Source: 2-01-FULL-39-10-A sp964525395
GTDB lineage: Bacteria; Patescibacteriota; Microgenomatia; Levybacterales; UBA12049
Direction of reading: 5' to 3'
NCBI GenBank assembly: GCA_964525395.1
Contig: CAZGGU010000003.1
Span: 1 to 64,000 of the forward strand
Length of the DNA stretch: 64,000 nt
Position 1 is the stretch's first letter. Each line of letters starts with the position of its first letter. Below, in pieces: positions 22,636 through 31,242 of this stretch. A program made the translations under genes and the position numbers. The notes beneath the pieces were generated by a model. It was given only the letters and a program-made list of their open reading frames with translations. It was not told the DNA's origin and searched no databases.

Positions 22636-23550
22636 ATGAAAAAAATCTATATAATTCTTATAAATTATAATAGTCAAAAAAATACTATTGAGTGTCTAGA
22701 CTCATTATCAAAAATCAAAACTTCTGGATTTGAAATTTCTACAATAGTGGTTAATAATTCACCGGAAAATATAATTGTGGTAAATGAAGAAAGATACAAG
22801 AGTATTGGATTGAAATTAATTTTTAGTGCAGAAAATGTTGGTTTTTCAGGTGGCATGAATTTAGGTATTTCTGAAGCAATTAAAAATAATACAGACTATA
22901 TTTTAATTCATAATAATGACACCCTTGTAAAACAAGATTTTCTTCAGAAGCTCTTTGATTTTGCTGAGAAAAATGAAAATGTTGGCATAATGTCTCCTAA
23001 AATATATTTTGCAAAAGGTTTCGAATTTCATAAAGACAGATATAGAAACGATGAATTAGGGAGAGTGGTTTGGTACGCCGGAGGAGAAATTGATTGGAAA
23101 AATGTAATAGGGCAAAATATGAATGTAGATGAAGTAGACAATGGGCAATTTGATAAAAATATTGAAGTAGATTTTGCCACAGGCTGTTCAATGCTGATCA
23201 GATCTGATTTAATAAGAAAGATTGGTTCGTTCAATGAAAAATATTTCCTATATTATGAGGATGCTGATTTATCAGTCCGTGCTAAAAAGAATGGGGATAA
23301 AGTTTATTTAGTAGCAGATTCTATAGTCTGGCATAAGAACGCAGGCTCAGCTGGAGGATCAGGGTCAAAATTACAAGATTATTACATTACTCGAAATAGA
23401 CTTTATTTTGGAAATAAATATGCTCCAGTTAGAGCCAAGATTGCATTAACAAGAGAGGGTTTATCCTTGATAAAAAAGGGCAGAGAGGGTCAGAAATGGG
23501 GAGCTGCTGATTATTTCAGGGGTAAAATGGGAAGAAGTAATCACTTTTAA
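22636..23550 (+). CDS. GT2 glycosyltransferase, rhamnosyltransferase (WbbL)-like
   Basis: A 304-aa cytoplasmic transferase. It has ILINYNSQKNTIECLDSL, VVNNSPENI, ENVGFSGGMNLGI, the acidic donor motif HNNDTLVKQDF, and the acceptor-side block GSFNEKYFLYYEDADLSVRAKKNG typical of WbbL/RfbF-type rhamnosyltransferases. The C-terminal segment (KLQDYYITRNRLYFGNKYAP) also fits. Actual donor sugar is uncertain. It begins a new transcript behind its own -10 box. Confidence 0.87.
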   Translation: MKKIYIILINYNSQKNTIECLDSLSKIKTSGFEISTIVVNNSPENIIVVNEERYKSIGLKLIFSAENVGFSGGMNLGISEAIKNNTDYILIHNNDTLVKQDFLQKLFDFAEKNENVGIMSPKIYFAKGFEFHKDRYRNDELGRVVWYAGGEIDWKNVIGQNMNVDEVDNGQFDKNIEVDFATGCSMLIRSDLIRKIGSFNEKYFLYYEDADLSVRAKKNGDKVYLVADSIVWHKNAGSAGGSGSKLQDYYITRNRLYFGNKYAPVRAKIALTREGLSLIKKGREGQKWGAADYFRGKMGRSNHF

Positions 23551-23554
23551 GATT

Positions 23555-24298
23555 ATGAAATTAACAACGATAATTATTACAAAGAATGAAGAAAAAAATA
23601 TCGCAGATTGTTTGGACTCAGTTAAATTTTCCGACGAAATAATCGTAGTTGATAATAATTCAACTGACTTAACACCCGAGATTGCTAAAAAATTTGGTGC
23701 AAAAGTCATAAGGGAAAAATTTGAAAGTTTTTCTGCTCAGCGTGAAGCAGGACTTAAAGCTGCTAAATCTGACTGGGTTTTATATTTGGATGCTGATGAA
23801 AGAATCAGTGAGAAGTTAAAAGAAAATATATTAGAGACAATTAAAGACAATAATACGAAAGAGGTTTATAAAATAAAGAGAAAAAACTTCTATTTTTATA
23901 AATATGAATGGAAATTTTATGATGATTTGGAAAGGTTGTTCAAAAAAGATGCGCTTAAGAGTTGGTATGGGGAAATTCATGAAAGTCCTAATTTTATCGG
24001 TGAAGTTGGTAGTTTAAATGGATTTATAATTCACTATACTCATAATGATTTAACCTCAATGCTTAATAAAACTATAAAGTGGTCTGATACTGAAGCAAAA
24101 CTTAGAATTGAAGCAAATCATCCAAATATGGGTTGGTGGAGATTTCCACGGGTCATGGTGCCCACATTTTTTAACTATTATGTTCGTCAGAAAGGATACA
24201 AGCTTGGGACAGCAGGGTTAATTGAATCAATTTTTCAGTCTTATAGCATGTTTATTACTTATGCGAAGTTATGGGAAATGCAGCAAAAGAAGTCTTAA
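23555..24298 (+). CDS. GT2 glycosyltransferase, WaaE/KdtX-like
   Basis: A 247-aa enzyme of the WaaE-type GT2 subgroup: TIIITKNEEKNIADCLDSVKF, SDEIIVVDNNSTD, the typical SAQREAGLKAAKSDWVLYLDADERIS with the metal-binding DAD, and YGEIHESP followed by IHYTHNDL. Members transfer glucose or other hexoses to saccharide cores. It ends convergently with a small DUF5652-like gene, overlapping by 4 nt at the stops. Confidence 0.87.
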   Translation: MKLTTIIITKNEEKNIADCLDSVKFSDEIIVVDNNSTDLTPEIAKKFGAKVIREKFESFSAQREAGLKAAKSDWVLYLDADERISEKLKENILETIKDNNTKEVYKIKRKNFYFYKYEWKFYDDLERLFKKDALKSWYGEIHESPNFIGEVGSLNGFIIHYTHNDLTSMLNKTIKWSDTEAKLRIEANHPNMGWWRFPRVMVPTFFNYYVRQKGYKLGTAGLIESIFQSYSMFITYAKLWEMQQKKS

Positions 24299-24525
24299 GG
24301 TAGAAAATTAGTCTTTTTAAAATCTTCAATTTTAATTCTGGTTTTAGCAAATCTAAATAAATAAATAATCTCGAGTATTCCAAGAGTAATGGTATTTAAA
24401 ATTAGCATAGCTACGAACCAATTTTTCTGATCATATTTTGCCGCGCGCCAAAGTGCTAGCGCTTTCCAGAAAAGGGTCCATGCGAGTATTACTATTCCAA
24501 TTAAGGGGTTAAAGCCAGAATCCAT
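24295..24525 (-). CDS. DUF5652-like small membrane protein, 76 aa
   Basis: A small protein with two hydrophobic helices. The pattern WTLFWKALALWRAAKYDQKNWFVAMLILNTITLGILEIIYLFRF matches the DUF5652 type seen often in candidate-phylum genomes. It is the only minus-strand gene inside the glycan island. It has a recognisable minus-strand promoter (24532-24560) overlapping the plus-strand promoter of the next GT4 gene. Function unknown. Confidence 0.7.
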   Translation of the reverse strand: MDSGFNPLIGIVILAWTLFWKALALWRAAKYDQKNWFVAMLILNTITLGILEIIYLFRFAKTRIKIEDFKKTNFLP

Positions 24526-24531
24526 ACCTGA

Positions 24532-24560
24532 ATATTATCATTTCTTTCACAAAAGAGCAA
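24532..24560 (-). promoter_or_regulatory. Promoter of the DUF5652-like gene
   Basis: On the minus strand TTGCTC (24555-24560), a 17-nt spacer and TAATAT (24532-24537) end 6 nt before the ATG at 24525. It overlaps the divergent promoter at 24545-24573. Confidence 0.5.
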
Positions 24561-24573
24561 AAATTGTTAGAAT
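24545..24573 (+). promoter_or_regulatory. Promoter of the GT4 gene at 24580
   Basis: TTTCAC (24545-24550), a 17-nt spacer and TAGAAT (24568-24573) end 6 nt before the GTG at 24580. It overlaps the opposite-facing promoter, so the two may compete. Confidence 0.5.
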
Positions 24574-24657
24574 AAACATGTGAGTCCCGTTGAGAATTGC
24601 GGTGATTTGAGTATGATTGATAATAAAAAAATATCTAACGGGTTAAAAATAGGAATT
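24571..24657 (+). repeat. 5' leader element shared with the GT4 gene at 60630
   Basis: The segment begins with a start codon followed by AGTCCCGTT (24583-24591) and ends with ATCTAACGGG (24633-24642) running into the GT4 N-terminus. CCCGTT and AACGGG can pair. The same order of elements, with similar flanks, occurs at 60553-60644 before another GT4 gene, suggesting duplication of a promoter-leader-gene start. Confidence 0.55.
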
Positions 24658-25704
24658 TATGATCCATATCTAGATGACATTGGAGGTGGCGAGAAATACA
24701 TGATGACTATCGCCGAATTTTTATCAAAATCTCACGATGTTGATGTTTTTTGGGATGAAATATCTGTTATCGATAAAATATCCGAGAGATTTGGATTAAA
24801 CCTGACTAATGTAAATATTGCTAATAACATTTTTAAGTACCCATTTGTTAAAAGACAGAAAGCTTCTAAAAAATACGATATTATTATTTTTCTTTCAGAT
24901 GGCAGTATCCCGATTTTGTCTTCAAAAAAAATCTTTATTCATATTCAGCAGCCAATTCTTAATAAAAAATTAACGATTAAGGATAAATTAAAGCTCAAAA
25001 GGATAAGTGGTATTTTCGTTAATTCAGAATTTACAAAAAAATTCGTGGATCGGGTATTTGGGGTAAAAAGTAAAATTTTATTTCCACCAGTAAATATTTA
25101 CGGAATGCATAACGAAAAGCAGAATATTATTTTACATGTTGGGCGTTTTAGGGTCATTCAGGTAAGTTCAGATGACTATAAAAAACAGTCAGTGATGATT
25201 AACGTTTTTAAGAAAATGGTTGATTCAGGCCTGAAAGACTGGAAGTTTGTAATTGCAGTAAGCCTCCCTGATGAGTTTGATCCAAAATTTGTGGCGATGA
25301 AAAATAGCGCTAAGGGATATCCAATTGAATTCCTTATTAATTCTTCAAATGAGTCACTTTGGAAAAAAGGAGCAAAGGCAAAAATTTATTGGCATGCAAG
25401 TGGATTTGGTGAGGATCTAGAAAAGCATCCTGAGCTTGCCGAGCATTTTGGTATCTCAACAGTAGAAGCAATGGGTGTAGGAGCAGTGCCAGTGGTAATT
25501 AATGCTGGAGGACAAGCTGAGATAGTTCAAGATGATAAAAATGGACTTCTATGGGAGAGTTTGGATGAATTTGAAAAAGATACTTTTAAGTTAATTAATG
25601 ATCCAAAGCTACTTAAAGAAATGTCAGTGAATGCTTACAAAAGATCACTCGATTTTGATAAAGAAAATTTTTATAAAACAATTAAGCAAATATTAAATGT
25701 TTAA
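24580..25704 (+). CDS. GT4 glycosyltransferase, ALG11-like
   Basis: A 374-aa GT-B enzyme. The N-terminal domain starts at LKIGIYDPYLDDIGGGEKYMMTIAEFL, and the C-terminal donor domain has ILHVGRF and the E-x7-E motif EHFGISTVEAMGVGAVPVV, then GGQAEIV. Overall order resembles ALG11-type mannosyltransferases. Start choice: the GTG at 24580 follows a -10 box by 6 nt and adds ~20 extra residues (MSPVENCGDLS...) derived from the shared leader element; an internal ATG at 24613 is possible. The next gene overlaps by 8 nt. Confidence 0.85.
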   Translation: MSPVENCGDLSMIDNKKISNGLKIGIYDPYLDDIGGGEKYMMTIAEFLSKSHDVDVFWDEISVIDKISERFGLNLTNVNIANNIFKYPFVKRQKASKKYDIIIFLSDGSIPILSSKKIFIHIQQPILNKKLTIKDKLKLKRISGIFVNSEFTKKFVDRVFGVKSKILFPPVNIYGMHNEKQNIILHVGRFRVIQVSSDDYKKQSVMINVFKKMVDSGLKDWKFVIAVSLPDEFDPKFVAMKNSAKGYPIEFLINSSNESLWKKGAKAKIYWHASGFGEDLEKHPELAEHFGISTVEAMGVGAVPVVINAGGQAEIVQDDKNGLLWESLDEFEKDTFKLINDPKLLKEMSVNAYKRSLDFDKENFYKTIKQILNV

Positions 25705-27934
25705 GAAATTATTACCGATCTTTGGATTTATTTTTATTTCCGTAATATTTTTTTGGCAGTTTTTTTTCAAAGGTCTTGTGCCAATTTCCTCTGACACAGT
25801 AGTTGGATTGTATCATCCGTATAGAGATTTCTATGCGAAAGAATTTCCAAGAGGATATCCTTTTAAAAACTTTTTAATCACAGATCCCGTTCGTCAACAA
25901 TATCCTTGGAGAACCCAATCTTTGATTTCATTTGAAAATGGTAAGTTACCAACTTGGAATTCTTACGCTTTTTCTGGTACCCCAGGGTTAGCCAATTTTC
26001 AATCTGCTGCATTTTACCCATTTAATATTTTATTCTTTTTTCTGCCTTATATATATTCTTGGTCAATTTTAATATTTCTCCAACCACTACTTGCTGGAAT
26101 TTTTTTATATTTTTATCTTCGTAATTTAAAACTTGATGGCTATTCCAGTTTTTTCGGAGGAATTGTTTTTGCATTTTCAGGATTTTTTGTTACCTGGCTT
26201 GAATGGGGAACGGTTCTTTCTACCGCTCTTTGGCTGCCATTAGTTTTACTTTCAATCGACAAAATATTTGAACATAAAAAAGATAAAAGAATTATTTGGC
26301 CTATTTTATTATTTATTAGCTTAGCTTTTGCAATATTTGGTGGGCATTTGCAGACATTATTTTATTTGTTTATTTTTTCCTTTGTTTATTTTCTGTGTCG
26401 ACTATGGCAATCCAAGAAAAAAATACAGTTTTCTTTTAGCGTTGGAGTTTCCATAATTTCAGCGTTAATTATTGGATCGATTCAATTGGTACCAACCTTT
26501 AAATTTATTCAGCTTTCTGGTCGTGGGATGGATATGATTTTATGGAAAGAAGAAGGATGGTTTTTGCCTTTTAGACACATGATCCAATTTGTTTCACCTG
26601 ATTTTTTTGGAAATCCTACCACTCTTAATTATTGGGGGGCTTGGAATTATGGAGAACTTACTGCTTATGCAGGCATTACCACTTTAATGTTTGGTTTAGT
26701 GGCGATTCTATTTAGAAGAGATAAAAAAACTTGGCTATATCTTTCTGCAATTATTTTTTGCTTAATGCTAATTCTACCTAGTCCGATTTCTAAATTACCA
26801 TTCATCTTAAACCTACCATTTATATCAACCTCGCAGCCTACAAGGTTAATCTTTGTCATCGACTTTTCATTGTCTGTTCTAGGAGCGCTTGGTCTTAATT
26901 ATTTAATAGTTAAAGGAAAAATAAAAAATGTTGTTATACCAGTTGCTTTCATTTGTTTGATTTTGCTATTTCTCGTCGCCTTTGCAGTTTTAGGCGGAAG
27001 ATTTGGAATAGATCCAATAAATTTAATGATTGCAAAAAGAAATTTAATTTTACCAATCGGAATTTTTGCTTTTTCTTCAATTGCTGTCATTTGTTTTTTA
27101 CTTTTACCGAAAAAGTTTAAATCAGTTTTTCTTATTTTATTAATTTTTATCACAGTCGCTGATTTATTTAGATTTTCTGGGAAATTCAATACCTTTTCAA
27201 ATAAGGAATTTTTGTATCCTCAGACTAAATCTACTGAATTTATGAGAAATAATTTAGGGCTTTACAGAATAGGGACAGCTGACGCAAGACTTATGGCGCC
27301 GAACTTTCAAATTATGCATGGTCTTTATTCAGTTGAAGGCTATGATCCACTTTATATTGGTCGATATGCAGAGTTTATAGCAGCTATTAATAGAAATAAG
27401 CCTGATATCGCTCCTCCTTTTGGATTTAACAGAATAATTAGAGTGGAAAATTATTCTTCACCACTCATTAATTTACTTGGTATAAAGTTTGTTATGAGTA
27501 TGACTGATATGAACAATCCTGGTTTTGAAAAAGTATTCGAAGAAGGTGAGACAAAAATTTATCAAAACAATAACGTTTTACCTAAAGCTTATTTTGTGGA
27601 AAATATCTTTTTTGCAAATTCCAAGCAAGAAGTAATCAATAAGATGTTTGCTAAAAATTTTAAACCTATGTCTACCGCTGTGGTTGAGAATAAAATTAAT
27701 GAAAAATTTGAGGTTGGCTCAGTTGAAATCTTAAGATATTCATCAGATGAAGTTGTTTTAAGAACTACTAATAATGGTGAAGGATTTTTAGTTTTGACAG
27801 ATTCATATTATCCAACATGGCATGTTATGATAGATAATCAGAAATCAAGAATATATCAGACAAATTATATTTTTAGGGGTGTAGTAGTGCCAAGTGGTGA
27901 ACACAAAATAACATTTGAAAATAATTTATTATGA
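25697..27934 (+). CDS. YfhO-like large membrane protein (GT-C-like)
   Basis: A 745-aa protein with roughly twelve helices and an external C-terminal domain. The N-terminal loop has PISSDTVVGLYHPYRDFY and then NSYAFSGTPGLANFQSAAFYPFNI, typical of YfhO-family proteins; Bacillus YfhO is implicated in glycosylation of lipoteichoic acid. The C-terminal part has YYPTWHVMIDNQKS, a YPGW-like block shared with the PTPS-related proteins in this island. It overlaps both neighbours (8 and 4 nt). Precise role unknown. Confidence 0.78.
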   Translation: MFKKLLPIFGFIFISVIFFWQFFFKGLVPISSDTVVGLYHPYRDFYAKEFPRGYPFKNFLITDPVRQQYPWRTQSLISFENGKLPTWNSYAFSGTPGLANFQSAAFYPFNILFFFLPYIYSWSILIFLQPLLAGIFLYFYLRNLKLDGYSSFFGGIVFAFSGFFVTWLEWGTVLSTALWLPLVLLSIDKIFEHKKDKRIIWPILLFISLAFAIFGGHLQTLFYLFIFSFVYFLCRLWQSKKKIQFSFSVGVSIISALIIGSIQLVPTFKFIQLSGRGMDMILWKEEGWFLPFRHMIQFVSPDFFGNPTTLNYWGAWNYGELTAYAGITTLMFGLVAILFRRDKKTWLYLSAIIFCLMLILPSPISKLPFILNLPFISTSQPTRLIFVIDFSLSVLGALGLNYLIVKGKIKNVVIPVAFICLILLFLVAFAVLGGRFGIDPINLMIAKRNLILPIGIFAFSSIAVICFLLLPKKFKSVFLILLIFITVADLFRFSGKFNTFSNKEFLYPQTKSTEFMRNNLGLYRIGTADARLMAPNFQIMHGLYSVEGYDPLYIGRYAEFIAAINRNKPDIAPPFGFNRIIRVENYSSPLINLLGIKFVMSMTDMNNPGFEKVFEEGETKIYQNNNVLPKAYFVENIFFANSKQEVINKMFAKNFKPMSTAVVENKINEKFEVGSVEILRYSSDEVVLRTTNNGEGFLVLTDSYYPTWHVMIDNQKSRIYQTNYIFRGVVVPSGEHKITFENNLL

Positions 27935-28863
27935 AAATTAGTGTAATTATTCCAAATTATAATGGTGAGGAATTGCTAAAGAGAAATATTCCTAAGGTCA
28001 TTGTGGCACTTCTTGAATATTCAGGACCTAAAGAAATTATTATAGCTGATGATGCATCTACTGATAATTCAATAGAAGTAATAAAAAAAATAATTCAAGA
28101 AAATAAAAACGTTGATATAAAACTAGTGGACTCAATCGTTAATCGCGGATTTTCTTCCAATGTTAATGCTGGAGTGAATGTTTCAGTGGGGGACATAATA
28201 ATTTTACTTAATACGGATGTTGCCCCAAAGAAGAATTTTTTAAAGCCGCTTCTTGCTCATTTTTCTGACGAAAAAACATTTGCAGTGGGGTCTTTAGATG
28301 AAAGTATTGAGGGCAGTAGAACTGTTTTAAGAGGAAGAGGTATTGGACAATTTAAGCGAGGATTTTTAGTTCATAAAGCGGGAGAATTAGATAAAGACAA
28401 TACGCTTTGGGTAAGCGGAGGAAGTAGTGCGTTTAGAAAAAGTATTTGGGATAAATTAGGAGGACTTGATGAAAACTTTGACCCCTTTTATTGGGAAGAT
28501 ATAGATTTGTCATTTAGAGCATTGAAATCTGGATATAAAATTTATTTTGAGAAAGAATCTGTAGTTGTTCATGAGCATGAAAAAGGAAGTATAAAAAATG
28601 AATTTAGTTCAAAAAAAATTAAAAAAATCGCTTATAGGAACCAGATTATGTTTATTTGGAAAAATACTAATTTTGGTACTTTAATTTCTAACATTTTTTG
28701 GCTACCATATCATTTGATAAAAACTTTAGTAAATGGTGACAGTTCATTTGTTAAGGGATTTATCTTAGCAGTAATTAAATTACCAAGAATAATAGGTGGT
28801 CGAAGAAAAGCTCAGAAATTATTTTCGCTATCAGATTCTCAGGTGACTCAAAGTATTCAATGA
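27931..28863 (+). CDS. GT2 glycosyltransferase
   Basis: A 310-aa cytoplasmic transferase: VIIPNYNGEELLKRNIPKV, ADDASTDNS, NRGFSSNVNAGVN, LLNTDVAPKKNFL (donor/metal site) and GLDENFDPFYWEDIDLSFRALKSG, followed by HEHEKGSI. The pattern is close to rhamnosyltransferase-like GT2 enzymes. It is coupled to the next GT2 by a 4-nt overlap and lies in a run leading to three PMT-like transferases. Confidence 0.86.
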   Translation: MKISVIIPNYNGEELLKRNIPKVIVALLEYSGPKEIIIADDASTDNSIEVIKKIIQENKNVDIKLVDSIVNRGFSSNVNAGVNVSVGDIIILLNTDVAPKKNFLKPLLAHFSDEKTFAVGSLDESIEGSRTVLRGRGIGQFKRGFLVHKAGELDKDNTLWVSGGSSAFRKSIWDKLGGLDENFDPFYWEDIDLSFRALKSGYKIYFEKESVVVHEHEKGSIKNEFSSKKIKKIAYRNQIMFIWKNTNFGTLISNIFWLPYHLIKTLVNGDSSFVKGFILAVIKLPRIIGGRRKAQKLFSLSDSQVTQSIQ

Positions 28864-29561
28864 AATTATCAATAATCATTCCGGTTTACAACGAAGAAAA
28901 AACAATTGCAAAAATAATAGATCGCGTAAATGCGGTTAAGATTCCCGGTGTGCAGAAAGAAGTTATTGTTGTTGATGATGGGTCGACTGATAAAACAGTA
29001 AGTAAGATTAATAAAAATAAAGTTAAGTTTTTTGAAAACCCAGTAAATATGGGAAAGGGTGCAGCTGTAAAAAACGGGATTGATCATGCTACTGGGGATT
29101 ATGTAATTATTCAGGATGCTGATCTTGAATATGATCCCGAATTCATTAAAATTCTCATGAAGCCAATATTGGATAAAAAGGCAAAGGTGGTTTATGGAAC
29201 AAGGCTTAAAAGAATGCCGCATTTTAAAGGAGAAGAGAAAAACTTCAGATTTTTACTTCATTATTTGGGCAATAGAGGTTTAAGTTTGGTAACAAGTGTT
29301 TTATATGGAAGCTGGATCACTGATATGGAGACATGTTACAAATTATTTCCAACGAAAGCTGGTAAGAATTTTAAGTTAAGAGCAAAAAGATTTGATTTTG
29401 AACCAGAGATTACTGCAAAACTCTTAAAAAAAGGCTATAAAATTTTAGAAGTTCCGATTACTACAATTCCGAGAGGATTCGATGAGGGAAAAAAATTAAG
29501 AACATTTCATGATGGTTCAATTGCACTTTACACCTTAGTTAAATACAGGATTTATGATTAA
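28860..29561 (+). CDS. GT2 polyprenyl-phosphate sugar synthase (DPM1-like)
   Basis: A 233-aa enzyme with IIIPVYNEEKTIAKIIDRV, VDDGSTDKT, NPVNMGKGAAVKNGIDHATGDYVIIQDADLEYDPEF and a late VPITTIPRGFDEGKKL. This is the full DPM1/undecaprenyl-phosphate mannosyltransferase-like pattern without membrane helices. It directly precedes three tandem PMT-like GT-C genes (8-nt overlap with the first), which makes it a plausible supplier of their lipid-linked sugar donor. Confidence 0.88.
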   Translation: MKLSIIIPVYNEEKTIAKIIDRVNAVKIPGVQKEVIVVDDGSTDKTVSKINKNKVKFFENPVNMGKGAAVKNGIDHATGDYVIIQDADLEYDPEFIKILMKPILDKKAKVVYGTRLKRMPHFKGEEKNFRFLLHYLGNRGLSLVTSVLYGSWITDMETCYKLFPTKAGKNFKLRAKRFDFEPEITAKLLKKGYKILEVPITTIPRGFDEGKKLRTFHDGSIALYTLVKYRIYD

Positions 29562-31242
29562 TTCTGTCCTAAAATATAGGATCTACATTTTGCTGGTTCT
29601 TATTTTTTTAATTGGAGCATTCTTAAGATTTTATAGAATAAGTGATGTTCCAGTTTCTTTATATTGGGACGAGGTGTCTTCTGCTTATAACTCATTTTCA
29701 CTTTTGCATACTGGAAAGGATGAGTTCGGAAAAACTCTTCCACTTCTTTTTAGAGCTTTTGAAGACTATAAAACTCCAGCCAATATTTATTTGATGATTG
29801 TCCCGGTAGCGCTATTTGGCCTAAATGAGTTTAGCGCAAGATTTACCTCAGCATTTCTAGGATCATTACTAATTATCGTTACATTTTTTCTCGTACGTGA
29901 ACTTTTTGGGAAAAAAATAAGAGTCTATGGAAGAGATATTAATACAGATTTTGTAGGATTATTATCAGCATTTTTGCTTGGAATATCTCCTTGGGCGCTG
30001 CAATTTTCACGTACTGGTTTTGAAGCAAATTCAGGACTTTTTTTCGTAGTTTCGGCAATTACATTATTTTTGGGTGGTATAAATCGAAATAGTAGAAATT
30101 ACTATTTTATTTCAATGGCCACTTTTGCTATTAGTTTATATTTTTATAGAAGTATATGGGTCTTTGTTCCATTAATGCTTCTTAGTTTATTTATTATTTT
30201 TAGAAAAGAGATCTTAGATAAGAAAAATATTAAAAATACTATTCTCGGGATAATTATCTTTGGTGTACTTGTGGCTCCTTTTGCTCCCACAATGATTTCT
30301 AAGCAAGGAATGACACGAACTAGGCAAGTTAATGTTATTTCTAATTCTGTTGAGAGAACATATGCAAATGCAAAACTTCAGGATTCAGCAGGAAATACAT
30401 TCATTTCAAGAATTGTCTATAACAGAAGAATCGCATATGTCGAAATAATAATCGGAAATTATACGAAACATTTTCGTCCAGCATATTTGTTCTTGAGGGG
30501 AGATGCTAATAATAGACATTCTGTAGAGGGGATGGGGGTAATGTATGTTTGGGAATCTATCTTTTTATTATTAGGATTGTTTCTTCTTATGCATGTTAAT
30601 AAAAGGACAAGATATATAATTGTTCTTTGGCTTTTAATCGCTCCAATTCCTGCTGCTTTATCTGTTCCTTCACCGCATGCACTGAGGAGCATGAATATGC
30701 TTCCTACCTTACAAATACTAAGTGCCTTGGGATTAGTCTTTATTTTTTATTACCTAAGAGGGAAGATGAAATTTGTTTATTTAGTATTTATTTTTGGTGT
30801 AATCGCTATCTATTTTATTCGTTATTTTTTTTCTTATTATGACTATACCGCGTTTAAGACAAGCGCAGACTGGGCAGATGGATATAAGCAGCTAGCGACA
30901 TATATGGAGGAAAATGAAAATAAATATGACAAGCTGGTCGTTTCAGGACACTATTGGCAACCCTATGTCTATTTTCTCTTTTATAAAAATTATGATCCGA
31001 AGTCTTTTCAGGAGAGCGGTTCAAAATCAGGTTTTGGAAAGTATATTTTTGGCGGAACAAGCTGGGATATGAATGGAAAAGAGCTAGGGGATCAGAATTT
31101 AGAAAAGCTCGCTGGTTCAAAAAAGATTTTAGTTGCCTTGTCTCCTATTGAGTATGAGCTTCAAAAAGATAATATAGAAGTTGTAAAAGAAATAAAAAAC
31201 CATAATAATGAACTAGTGTTTATTATTGGCACTCTTAAGTGA
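29554..31242 (+). CDS. PMT/ArnT-like GT-C glycosyltransferase, tandem copy 1
   Basis: A 562-aa polytopic protein. The first loop has the catalytic-type motif LYWDEVSSAYNSFSLLHTGKDEFGKTLPLLFRAFEDYK. Later blocks are FLRGDANNRHSVEGMGVMYVWE and VPSPHALRSMNMLPTLQ. The ~110-residue C-terminal tail is soluble. It is the first of three adjacent genes sharing the WDE, GKDE(F/Y)G and DYK motifs in the same order. Expected activity: transfer from a polyprenyl-phosphate sugar to a protein or glycan outside the membrane. Confidence 0.84.
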   Translation: MINSVLKYRIYILLVLIFLIGAFLRFYRISDVPVSLYWDEVSSAYNSFSLLHTGKDEFGKTLPLLFRAFEDYKTPANIYLMIVPVALFGLNEFSARFTSAFLGSLLIIVTFFLVRELFGKKIRVYGRDINTDFVGLLSAFLLGISPWALQFSRTGFEANSGLFFVVSAITLFLGGINRNSRNYYFISMATFAISLYFYRSIWVFVPLMLLSLFIIFRKEILDKKNIKNTILGIIIFGVLVAPFAPTMISKQGMTRTRQVNVISNSVERTYANAKLQDSAGNTFISRIVYNRRIAYVEIIIGNYTKHFRPAYLFLRGDANNRHSVEGMGVMYVWESIFLLLGLFLLMHVNKRTRYIIVLWLLIAPIPAALSVPSPHALRSMNMLPTLQILSALGLVFIFYYLRGKMKFVYLVFIFGVIAIYFIRYFFSYYDYTAFKTSADWADGYKQLATYMEENENKYDKLVVSGHYWQPYVYFLFYKNYDPKSFQESGSKSGFGKYIFGGTSWDMNGKELGDQNLEKLAGSKKILVALSPIEYELQKDNIEVVKEIKNHNNELVFIIGTLK

